64,000 nt of DNA from Apostichopus japonicus (taxonomy: Eukaryota > Echinodermata > Holothuroidea > Aspidochirotida > Stichopodidae). The translations under genes and the position numbers were made by a program. The stretch's first letter is position 1. Each line of letters opens with the position of its first letter. Positions 1 to 12,800 of this stretch are shown here, piece after piece. A model generated the notes under the pieces. The model did no database searches. It was given only the letters and a program-made list of their open reading frames with translations, and was not told where the DNA came from. The stretch covers positions 37,107,001-37,171,000 of the forward strand of contig NC_092568.1 of NCBI RefSeq assembly GCF_037975245.1, in the 5' to 3' direction.

Positions 1-385
1 AAATTGCCTTTTTGCTGTTGCTTACAATAATTTGATGAAAAAGATCGTACAGTAGCAAAGATTGTTGAATACTGAATGCAAACACTGACTTTGGCAGAAA
101 TTTACTGAAAGTCTTATTAGGAGGCTAAATCATCATCTTTTTCACTTTATAGATTAGTTAGTTGGGAGGTAAATTTTGTAAACAGATATTGTCTTGTAAT
201 TTAAGCTACAGTGACTTACCTACCATGTGGTTAAGTTATGATTTCTTGTAAAATGCAAATATTTCATATTTGGAAGAGGGACATAACACAAAAGCGGTCA
301 GGTGGTTGGTTTATTTGGTGTATATTACTATGGTGGTTGTAATATATCTTTATAGGGAGTTGTAATATCAGGCAGTTCTTTTTAA

Positions 386-500
386 AACACTCAAACAACC
401 ACCTATGTGGGAAAAGCCTGCAAGGGCTTATAGATTACAACTTTCACGTCGGGTGGCTTCCAATTCAACATTTTAACTCAAATTTGAAATCTTTTCATTT
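386..500 (-). repeat. 5'-truncated copy of tRNA-Ser-like SINE (tail part)
   Basis: The stretch with CCACCTATGTGGGAAAAGCC, CTTATAGATTACAACTTTCA and CCAATTCAACATTTTA closely matches the tail of the SINE at 4250-4520. It lacks the tRNA-like head. The rest of 1-600 shows no exon I can support. Confidence 0.7.
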
Positions 501-606
501 TTGAAATTGATTGACTCGTTTCATTACACTGTCACAACACAACACAACTCAACACGACACAACTGTTCTGCAGCCTAACCGGATAGTGAAACAAACAATC
601 TCTCAC

Positions 607-846
607 CGATGAGATGAACTTCTGACCCTCTCGTCCAAAAGTAGGACATGGCGTAGAACTTCATGGAGTAAACTTCTGGTGGCGAATGAACGTTCATGTC
701 GTTGATGTATCGTTTGGTGATGCTTCGACATTCGTCGTAGACTGCTCCTATATCGGTGCTGACGGACAGCGCCGTATATGTTAATCCGTTGAATTCCCAC
801 GAGTGAGTTGTATTTGGTGGTAAACATGATGAGTAAAAAACATTTC
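607..846 (-). CDS. ENTPD5/6: ENTPD coding exon 7 (residues 320-399), last exon in the window
   Basis: Holds a Cys-rich luminal stretch (SSCLPPN, YDECRSITKRYIND) and then YSMKFYAMSYFWTRG, equivalent to the FYAFSYYYD segment of the family. Acceptor CCGTGATTACAG, donor GTGAGA at 606-601. Ends in phase 1 inside the sequence that normally leads to a GG-containing loop, so at least one more exon lies before base 1. I saw no further exon in 1-600. Confidence 0.9.
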
Positions 847-3800
847 CTGTAATCACGGGAGAAAAAGCAGAACAGTTTTCAAAGATAAACAACATCGGTG
901 TCTTTACATTGCAAAGTTTAACAGACTCAACAGACTGTAGCCATCTTTTATATGTTGTTCAAACTGCCAACATTTGGGAAACTAACCTGCTTTGGATATT
1001 TTTGAGCGACAAACTTATCTGTCTCCTCACAACCCAAGGGCACAAAAACAGGTATCATTTCTAGGGAGGGGAGATCATTAGTTGGTCATTGCCCCCTCTC
1101 CCACAGGCAGAAAGAAGAGTAAGAAAAAACATCATAGTGTACAGTACATATGTACATAACAAACATCTGTGCAGTACAACCTAAACAATCCAAAAATTTC
1201 TTCAACATTCTTTCAAAAGTTGCACAATATAGCACCCCATTGCATCTAAGCACCTTCATTTTACCCAACTTTCTTCAACTTTCAAAGGGGAGGGGCCAGT
1301 GGAGGGGTCCAGCCATCTCTCTTAGACACATGGATGATATAACTTTTTAAGCACAGCCAGTACAAATAACGGCGGTTTCTGCCCCAGCTAACAACAGCAG
1401 CATTACTGCAAGGTGCATTAGTTGTGAGGAGACAGGTAAGTGAGGAGTAATCATATGGAACTCCTAAGCGTGACGATAATCTACACAGTTAGCACCGTCT
1501 ACAAAGGAAGTTGCCTTGGTATGGAGCTATATAACAGGGATGCCAACAGGGTTGCCCCTAGGGCCTGAAAGCTGTGAGGACTTGGATGTCCCAAAGACTA
1601 TCTAAGCTAATTATCGGAACTTTATGAAAATTCAGAGAAAAAATTACGGTATAGGCTCCAATTTGCGTATGCTACAGTGTGTTAGGATAATAGTTAGAAA
1701 TTTGCGGAAAAAGCTCATGTGTGTTTCAACTGGAAGGTAAAGCTTGTGTGGAGCCGGAACCAAATTTCAAAATCGGGAAAAAGCCAGAATTCTGGCTATT
1801 GCCAGAATTCTGGCATCCCTGTATATTATCTCGGGTTTGTCTTACTAACCTTTTGAAGTAGTTGGTTGTAATTTCTTTGATATGATATTATGATCCAGCT
1901 TCATGGTCTGAAGCCTCGCCTCCTTTAATCCTAGACCAAGATAACTGAAAAGAAACGAATTTAGAATCAAATCAAATCTACGGATATTTATCAGTAATGA
2001 ATAGACTCTAGACCCAGATGACCGATAAGATATTAAATAACAATTCGTCAGCTACAAAACAGACTTTTGAACGAGATAGCTGAAGAGATATTTACTTAAT
2101 AATTATCTAATGCTGGTACCCACTCTTTCTTTTACTAGATCATATCACGCTTATAAACATGACATGTTTGTTACATTAGTTCACCAAAATTGCACAAGTC
2201 ATGATAAATTTAGGCCAAATGAAAATGCAAAAGAAACAAGCAACTTAATACTCTAACTCTGTGGAACAGAGAGTTTTCTGTATAAGATGAAATGGTTTAT
2301 AAACTCACTACCATCCAACCCATGGCAACCACACAAATGTTTTAAGGAATACTCCAGTGGCTGTGAAGTTGACTGCTTAAGAGACATACTGAAAATTGTC
2401 TGCATCTTTAGGTGGAAATCACATTCGTGTCCCATTTTGTGTGGCAAAGACATGAATTGATTTTTTTTTAAATTTAGTGGTACAATGTGAATGCACCTGG
2501 CAACAGCAGCAGAGTGAATGATGTCACCGTGGAAATTCAGCTGGAAATGTTTTGGGGTTCTTCTCTATAATCTTTGGATCACTTATTGACATAGGAAAGC
2601 AGTTTTTCTACGCCAAGAAATAATATTTTAATCAAATTTCTTAATACAGAGAACATTCACAGCTATGCAAACATTGGAAATGTATCAGGTCTCAAGGATA
2701 AATTAACAGGAAGGTTAGAATAAGAAAGTAAAGCTTTTTGAAGAACATATGGCATTATGACATCACAGAACATGAACTATGGGCCACTCCAGGATAGAAT
2801 CAATGGTTTAGCCAGACAAAGTAGACCTGTCAATCAAACAACCCATCTCTCCAGCTAGAGGTCCAAGCTATTGAGATGGAAATTGCAACTACTGTTGTGG
2901 TATATTTTGTCTTCTCCATTTGATTGTCAAATTGAAGGTACCCAATTATGTGTAGATATCACAAGGCTTAGTCAGAGATTCAGACTGTCACAACAATTCC
3001 AGCCAATATAAAGAAAAATAAAGCTCTAGATTAATGCATCAAGTTCCCATATATCTGATTTATTAATATGATTTTAATATGTGAAGGCACAACTAAAGTC
3101 AATATTTAGTGTGTGAAGATCAGAAACCAAAAAAAAAAAGGAGAGGAGGGGGAAGGGGGGTAGGGGGGATAATTAAATTCAGCACTCACCTATGGGTATA
3201 AACTTTAAATGTTTTGTGCAGGAATCGAAACGTGTCAATGTAGTTCAGTTTCTCCCCTTCCCTTAAAGTGTCGGGAGAGTTTGGAACGAAGGTGATCTGT
3301 GTTGATCCTCCTCCTAGGTCCAAGGCCCCAACTGTTGATTTATCTGAAGATCCTAGTACACCTGAAATGGAAATGTAATCGATAATTATAGCCAATATGC
3401 TGTGTGGCTGTATCATCCACGGAAGGGGAAACTGCATAACTTGAAAGAAACCACCCCGTTGGTATAGTGAACATCGTATCGTTTGGTCTGGTATACTGTA
3501 TTCATTAGCGATGGTGCTAAAGGGCCGTTTGTAATGATTTCTTGTTTTTCCAATTTTTGTAACATGTAGTGAGGAAACAAGTGACAAACTTGCCCCTTCA
3601 TGGTGAACTTTAAACAGATTGCATAGGAGACATTCTATGAATATCTGTACATGTTATGATAAATATAATAGCTTGCATTTTACCCCTTATCTATCACACT
3701 CCAAGAGGCAATACACTACTTTAATAGGAAGATTAGGGAACCGTGGACCCCCCCCCCCCTCACTAGAATACTATCATTTGAAACATATGATTAAATTAAG

Positions 3801-6800
3801 TACTTGTTGTTTCTAATGCAAATTAAACCTAAAGATTTCCACCATTTCATGAACATCTTGTTTTTTCTCTTCTAGTAAACAAATTTCCAAATACCCAGGG
3901 ACTTATTTCTATCTAGATTTTTCTCTCAATGTTTAGTTGTATCCGTTGATCTTCATTAGTCTCTCAAAATAATTTTTGGCAAAACTAGTTTAAATCACTT
4001 GTATGCTCTGTTCATGATAGTCAGAGTTTCGGCGAGCAAAAAGTTACACACACTTCAGTGGATAAATATAGAGTCCAGCATTTACCAGGGATTTAGCTGT
4101 GTTAGCCCTATGGCCTGTCAGAATGCTGCTGGCAGCAATTTGTAGCAATAAGGTGGCGATTATTATTTGCTGGTATTTAGCTTGACCAAATTTAAATTTA
4201 ATAATCTCACTTTGTAAATGATAATGATAAGGTAATATGATTCTTGCAATGCTTAAGCGACCACAAATGTGGGAGAAACACGTCAGAGCTTATGGATTAC
4301 AACTTACACGTCCGGTGGCTTTCAATTCAACAATTTTATATCAAATTTAGAAAGTCATTTCAGATGGGAAAGCCCTAGATTGCTCTTGTATGAAAAACAA
4401 AATCCCATCGTACTATGACTCGATGACTCGGCCGGATTTCGAACCCCCAACCTCCCGATTGCTAAGCTTCATTGCTTCAATTGCCACCGCCTTTATCCAC
4501 TCGGCCACAGCACCGGTATAATTGCATCCCGATTTTGAAATACAAATTAGAGTTCCCAGAGCCTTCTACAGTGACCACACTTACAGTAGGTTAGAACTTT
4601 GCATTAATACACTCAAGTTAAATTAAGAGTTAATTTATCGCATTTCAAAATACAAACGCAATCGATGATAAACTCAACCAGAGATAGCTTGATGAAAATA
4701 AATCATTCATGAATCAAATTGCAATTAGGGCCATCACTCTAACCTTCATAACACCAATGTTCATTTTATTTGATGGGTTGAAGTGGCTGTGGACTCTCGA
4801 TCTTTGAATTAAATTAAATTAAATTAAATTTGCTTGGTAAAATACTTCACTTGGGTTAAACACACCTACTGTACCTTAAACACACGTACTGCACATTCCA
4901 AACTTCTTGAAGCATTTCTTGGGTTAAACAACGTTTGTTCTATTTGAGTTTTCCTCTTGAACTTTCAACTGGGTTTAAATACATTCAAGGAGCTTGTTCA
5001 CAGGTCTAAATAACACAGGAATGGAAATATTTACACAATATTTTGTACAACAAATTTGACGGGGGGGGGGGGGGGGGTGGGAGCAAATGGAAAAGGGATG
5101 GTAGGCGTGAGAGGTGATGGGTCTATGGGAGAAGGCAGGAGGAGGGGCGGAGGTGGGAGGCAGCAGGAGGAGTTGAGAAGGGGGAGGGAGGCATGGAATA
5201 TTGAAGGTGTTGCAACCAACTGGAAAACTACAGGGATCCCTTTACAACATGATTCAATACTTACCCAAAAGAAAGTTAAGAGTAAACCAAATGTAAATGC
5301 CTTCCATGTTCCCTTCTAGAATAGTTATGCTTTTCTCCTTGACTTCGACATGGAGAGGTGAATCACAAAACAACTGGTAAACCTGAAAGTATATAGGACG
5401 TAATGAAATATTTAGTGACAACTGGAGATATAGCTAAATTTAACTGAAGAAGTTCTTAGGAAGACAGAAAACTATGTCAACCTCTTGAATATTTGCGACT
5501 TCCACATGAATACATGGAATTTGCACTAAGCTAAAAATAGCCAAGGTCATGCTATTAAATGGATTATGAATACATGTGGAATTAACACTTTGCTAGAAAT
5601 AGCCAAGGTCATGTTATTTCCAGGTTGACAAAAGTTTGGCTGACGACAGTTCAAGAGAGCAATTGGAAACGAGAAAACACTAAACAAAAGCAAAAAGGAA
5701 AACCTTCAAGGTTACATGACCAATTCTCCTCCTTCTAATATAAAATGACCAATTCTCCTCCTTCCTACATATTACATGACCAATTCTCCTCCTAATATTA
5801 CATGACCAATTCTCCTCCTTTCCTACATATAACATGACCAATTCTCCTCCTAATAAATGACCACTTCTCCTCCACCTTCTAATATTACATGACCAACTCT
5901 CCTTCTAATATTATATGACCAATTCTCCTCCTTCTAATATTACATGACCAACTCTCCTTCTCATATTACATGACCAATTTTCCTCCTTCCTATGTATATT
6001 ACATGACCAATTCTCCTCCTACTAATATTATATATACATGACCAATTCTCCTCCTAAATACTCCTGACCAATTCTCCTCCTACTTATAATGTATATAACA
6101 TGACCATTTCTCATCCTACCAACTTACTACTCCCTTTATATTACATGACCACTTCTCCTCCAACCTACAGGTACATACTCTTGACCACTTCTCCCCTTAC
6201 TAATATATTACTTGACCATTTCTCATCCTACCTAGACTTACTCCTCCCTATATTACATGGCCACTTCTCCTCCAACCTAGTACATTCTCCTGACCAATTC
6301 TCCTCCGACCTATATGTTATGTAACCAACTCTCCTCCTTCCTATATTACATGATTAAAATTATAAATAAACACTCCAGATTCCTGGCATTTCCTAAACCT
6401 ATTTGTGGCCTGCCGCTACCTACATAAAGTTCTATTATTTCAAACAAAATAGATAAAAAATTATCAGTATTGCCCACAATTATGCTAGAAATCAGATATT
6501 GGTCACTCAGCTAAGTTGGTCAAACTTGCTACCAGACACAAGGATACATTCCTCAAGGAGACATGTAGTTGTTTCATCTTTAACTTCTCGAAGTCTGAGA
6601 ATAATTATAGAGTGATTAAAGAATTATTTAGAATCACCATGAAAGGTGTGAACACTTGATGACCTCACAGATTACAACAAAATTATAAAAGGTGTCACAG
6701 TAGGTACCACTGTCTTTATGACTAGGCAGCCAACGCCTACATGTGGTGTACAAATAAATTATACCTGTTAAACTTAATTAGCATGGAATTCAATGCAGCT

Positions 6801-9800
6801 CTATTTTGCACACACCATATTCATGAATACAAATGTCAACAGACATCTGTTGACACACTATGCTGGTAGTAAATGATACTGTGTCAGATGTGTTTGCATG
6901 CTGTAATACACAATTAGGAAGTTTGGCAGGTTCTCACGTTGCACAGTTCTTATTGAGTATTTGAACAAAAAATGACAAGCCGAGGGGAACGCTATTTCCT
7001 CCCCGCCGCCATTAAACGGCAGCAAGGTGTCATAAACATGTCAGGATTTGTAACTCATGTTAATCAAGATCACTTTATATTGCTTGTAGGCGCCCATTCG
7101 GATCCATAAATTATATTTCTCCATCAGTGAAAACTGAAGTAACCAACATTGAATGACAAAAATATGTAATGCTTAAGTCATATGGTGACCAAATTCCAGG
7201 CAAATTTACCATAATTTTGTTACTATCACTCAGTTTAATTACATTGTAATTGATCAAACAATAACAATCCTCCTTGAGAAATTTTATACCCAGAGAATGC
7301 AAAATGATGGGACAAATAATAATTATATTTATGTCTGGGTTTTTTTCTCACACCAACAATTTATCATGTTAGAGTACTACTAGTCACATACACAAAATGA
7401 AGCAAGTATTTTTTTTCTTCAAAATTTGGTCTATTTCTCCATTTAGTTGCAGTCCACTCTTGAAAAGTGAGGTTAACAAACTGGAATTTTATGTAATTTT
7501 CAATATCCGAACCAGAGACAAGGGTCATACCAGAAATGGGGGCACCAGCTAAAGAAACTGTTACAGACATGAAAAGCCATCAATAAAATCAAGGATATCA
7601 AATCTGCATCAGTAGGTAGTGAAGAAAAACTTGATTTAGGACACAGCAAAACCAGACTGATTCTAAAAAATGCTTGAAACCTAGTCAATCTTTCATGATG
7701 AAAATTTGATCGTCAAACACAGGGTACTTATTGCAGAATGGTGGGCTTTGACAGAGGAAGAACAAATGGAATGTGACTGAGAAGCCGCACAACAAAAAAT
7801 GTATTTAACCAAATTTAGCAAATTGGGCAGATAGGAGCTGATTAATGCACATACATTACAACACAACACATTGCTGACAGAATAATCATATCATATAGTT
7901 TAACTGTACTTGTTTTGAGTGGAGAGAGTTTAGAACTGGGATAGGCAACCTACAGCCCGCGGGCCACATGCGGCCTGCCAGTGAAATTTTGGCGGCCCGT
8001 GAGATGTCTCAAGAAAAAGAAAAAAAATCGATATATTTTACATCATCACAAAAAACGAGCTAGCTGCTTAGAATTTATCGGCACTAATGAGGCTGTCAGG
8101 TAGGCCTATTATCCCAATTAATTATCAACTGTACTGTATTGACATTATGTTTTTGTGAATACCGATTAAGTACACACACCTATTTCTTGAAAGTCCTCGG
8201 AATCAAAGGCTTGAAATCAACAGCAGGTGGTTGGTTTGGTGCCGCCCAGTGAATTGTTCACTCCTTTTATCTGGCCCATTCATTCAGGTTCAAAAAGGTT
8301 GCCCACCCCTGGTTTAGAAGAAGGTTAGCTCATGAACAGGCAAAAATCAGATTGCAATTTCTTTCGGGAGACAAATCGGAACACGGAAAGAAACAGAGTA
8401 ACAGACATACAGACACATATATACACTTACAGCTTCTAATAGAGCATCCGCCTCCTCCTCGGGGAGCAGCCTCAGACCAGCTGTTGCTTTGAGAGCAACG
8501 GGTGAAGAAGACCATTTTTCTGCTGGGATGAAATTTAATGCAGCATCCAGCAGTGGCTTCAGGCTAGATGCACCCTGTTGGCAGATTGAATAAATATGAA
8601 AAATGGTCACAGTAATTTCTTATCTTTGCTTACACAGAAGCAGTCTATAATATCAATTTTCTTTCTTTACATCAAACTTAAAGGGGAAGTCATATCACCA
8701 CTGATGGATCTTACATGATAAGGACAGTGACAAGATTTTTCTTTTATGGGAATAAGAAAGCCTCATTGTAATATTAACACTCATAACTGATAAGAAATGG
8801 CAAAATTATAATAGTAATTCGCCACAACTTACCTCCTCTGGTTTCTTGGCAAATTTTGAAAGACCAACTTTGGTATAGTTGTACAGTTCTGCTAGAAGGG
8901 TTGGTGGGCTACCTACATGAGAAAGAAAATGAGGAAAATGAGGGATGATTCTGTGTGTTTAGTAAAACAAACAGTGGTGTCCCCCAACAAGACTCAGTGA
9001 CATGACTGGAAGATCGTTATTTGTCAAACGGATAAGAAACATACTGTAAGGAATAAGAGGTCTGGACATGGACTCATGTTGTTAAAGACTGGTCTAGCTT
9101 GTTTGCTAAGAAGGTGTTACTGGTTTGAGCTTTTATAAGGAAGACACTTAAGGTGAGAGAGTGCTTGAGAGCTGATATGCTCAAAATCCATCTGAATCAG
9201 ATATTTAAAGGGAGACCTTCTAGGCAGAAGTTTATGCTTGACATTTTATAGTCCTGGAGAGCGAAAAGAAATGTTCCTTATAGCTATCGAGGTTTTCATA
9301 ATATTCACCTTTAAATTAGCTAAAATTCTGGAATGCTCCTTTAAGGTTCCAGAGCTGTTGAATCCCCTCAGGCCTAAATGTTAATGGAACTGTACACTGT
9401 ATAAACATCAGATCACCCTTTAATAGGTGACATTCAACACCATTTGCCTTTGACAAACAAAATTGTGTATAAATTTAAAAACCATGACATTTCAAACCAC
9501 AGAAGCCTTATAAATGCTTGCCCCATTGAGTTTTGTGGAATATCTGAGGAAGTGACCTTATGGTCTACAAGTGTATATTAGACAAAATAGTCCAGGCACT
9601 AATTTATAAACATCACTTTTGTTTTAATGGTCATTTCTTGAAAAATAAATGGGTTATATACAGTATATCTAGGAATATAACCTGGACTAACAATTAGTAT
9701 GTTTGAATGGTCTACGACATATGGAATGTAATTTTTTGCCTTAAGCTGTCCTTTAACGTCACTGAAATTATTCTTGCTTCTGCGACACTGTTAATTACCA

Positions 9801-12800
9801 ACCTGCTGTAATACAACAGTTATAGGTTACCTATGAACTTGTTACACCATCTATAGTATTATTGCACTTACTCTTAAGGCTGATGAATACTTTGTAAACA
9901 CTATTTAAAAATCTTCTTTGAGTCTCAAAGCAACATTTATAATTAAACATTTTTTATGACTCTAGATTATGATCCAAGCATAAAAGTAATTTTATAATCC
10001 CATGAGTTTAAAGTTTAAAAATATTGTTTAATTGTGGGAAAAATGATAGACATGAATCCAAACACAAGTAAACTAAATTAATTTTTGTAAAGCAGCTTTC
10101 GAGTTGATTTTGAATAAAATATTTGATGTGTAATGTTTGATGGAAAGAGGCCCTTATAGAAAACATCATTAGCTTTCAGATTGTAAGTTTCATTTAAATA
10201 GCAAAGTGTCAGTCAAACATTTTCGATAAATCTTCCAAATTGACTAAACTATGAAAAGCATCCGGACAACCTAAATGTGACGGACTGAACCAAAGTGATT
10301 CATTAAGTTTTCTCATTAACTTTGTGTCTTAGTATGATCAATTGCATTATATTTTGAGTATTATTCTAAGTAACATATTTAGGTTTGGAAAACCTTGGCG
10401 ACAAACCTAAGAAAGCAACTTTAAAAAAAAAAAAAAATAAGTGATTCATACAAATTCCATAACAAAGAGCCTTGATAAAGCCAAAGGTTCATAAAAGCAG
10501 CCTGGAGTAACTAGACAAAAATGGCAACAATCAGGGTTATAATATATTGATCAGTTGATGTGGTATTCACAAAGGAATTAATTTACTGTAAGGAAACAGT
10601 TGTTACTGATTAACAGCCAGATACATACAAGGCAGATTGTCAAGCATGTCAAAGGTACTGTACTGTTCAGTGGTCGGGTGGTCTGTAGCCTAACAAGTCA
10701 TGTACGATTAACAATTTGTCTCTTCATAACACTGAGCAACACAGTTTGTAATACCAGACAAGTGAAACATCATGAGTATTTATAGAATTTGCCTTGGTAT
10801 GAGCATCAGTACTAATAATCTAAACTTATTATCTACCATGTAAGTACTACATTAAAGAAGTTAGGTTTTAAAAATGTCAGGACTGTAAGTATTCACAGAA
10901 ATTCATGAAGGCGAGTATGAATATTTATTCCCTTTGGTATGTCAAGTACTTAAATTGATTTTGAGAAAATCCCACAACTGAACATATATATGCCCCAATG
11001 ACCATAAAGGTGAGGGCCATGCTCCAACCCCCCCCCCCCCTCCCTCCACCACTTCCCCAGCCACTAACTACAAGTCTGACACTGGGCTTTATAACCTTGT
11101 TTGAAAAGTTGACATCATACCGCACTAACAGTACTTATTAAAACCACAGACTTAGTCAACTAGATAATTGTAAGGCTAGAATGACCTTGCCACATATTTA
11201 TATAATTTCTTGCCATGCTGCACAATGCACACTGACAATGGGGTTGGATCTCTTGCTACAAGCATTATAGGTCTGTACTACTGTACACAACAGTGCACAC
11301 TTCCTTCAAGTTAAAGTTGATCAAATGGCTCTACTGGTTAATTTGCTTTCATTTTGTCTGATTTTTAATTATTATTTGCAGAGTAATATTAGCTGATTAA
11401 TGTGCATAATACATTACAATACAGCACATTGCTGACAGAATAATCATATCATATAGTTTTACTGTACTGGTAAAAGTACATTACCTTATGATATGTGTAC
11501 AGAATTGCTGGAAGGCTTTAAAAATCAAATTATGAGCCTTGCCAAATTCTTTGCACCTATGGAACACAATTACTAAGGATGCCTGCTAAATGTTTGTCAA
11601 ATGTTGCTGGTACAGAGAAAGAGAGAAATCAGCAGATGCTGCTAATTTAATTACCTCAGTGATTAATTTGTGCCATGAGGAAGCTGCTTATTGAATGTAC
11701 TGCACTGCATGACATGTTAAAAGGCCACAACAGTGTTACCTTTGAACAGGGTGGGAACAAGCAAGCCTTAATGCAGAAGAGACAAGTCTTCTAATTCTTC
11801 ACAATTAATAAACAGATCTTTAGCCAGAAATAACAGATAGGGAGTCACCACTTTCACAGCCACGGTGACAAATTTGTGGCCTAGCCTATGGCTGGCTCTA
11901 CTGAGACAGAGATACAACATAGTAACTGGACAAAAAAGCAGCAAATAATAGCGCCATAGATCTATTGACCTACGTACATCCGGGTATAATTGATCAACTC
12001 TCGCATCGCAAATTGCTATGCAAAATGATCAAGTTGCTACACGATTGCGAAAATGTATCACGGTTTTTCAACCATGAGACCATAATATTTTAGAAAGAGA
12101 CAAAATTCAGCCACGTCAAAACTACTACACCAAATCTGAATAATAATTTATTCCCTGTACATAATTCAGTTTGGCCTCAAAATATCTATGACTGTTGGAG
12201 TGGATAACAGTTAGCAGCATTAGGAGCAATGAAACCTAGCATCTGGGAGGTTGAGGCTGCAACTCCCTGGTGGGCGGCCAAAGTAAGGTGGGTTTTACAT
12301 CAAATATTAACTGCTTTCCCAACTGAAAGGTCTTCCAAATTTTAAACAACCCAAAAACTGAGCAAAAAACTGAAATATACATTGGATAGCCACCAGACAT
12401 GAAGCACTTAAGATGCTTGCTATGCGGCTAGCTTCCACAGTTTAATCGTCACTGTTTGGCGCTGTAAAATAAAGCAAGATTTCATTGACAAGTTTAAACT
12501 TGGCAAACACAGGGGCCAGCAAAGAGTTTTGTCATTTGTCCAGTTCAGCTCTCTGTATTTTGGTATGCAGACATGCTAGTACTACAAATTAGCTTGATAT
12601 GCATTATGCAACACTAAACAAGAATCAACATTGTGTTAATAACTACTGGGAACTTATGTTAGACAGGATTTGGTGTGACAGGATTTGGTGGTGATAGACA
12701 GGATTTGGTGATTCTTACTTGTGTGTGAAAGATAGCCCTGGTTGAACTAGAAAATTAATAATAAAGTCTGCATATCTCTTCCATGGCTATAATCTAATGC

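Noticed and set aside
575-606. Extension of ENTPD exon 7 to the stop at 575
   Set aside because: A good donor (GTGAGA) at 606 and the family length argue that the reading frame beyond it is intronic.
4420-4519. Functional tRNA-Ser gene on the minus strand
   Set aside because: Anticodon arm and acceptor stem are not intact, and three other copies with the same tail show it is a SINE.
5031-5319. Gly/Arg-rich and Pro-rich frames on either strand
   Set aside because: Produced by a G-rich simple-sequence patch; the genuine coding sequence here is ENTPD exon 4 on the minus strand in another frame.
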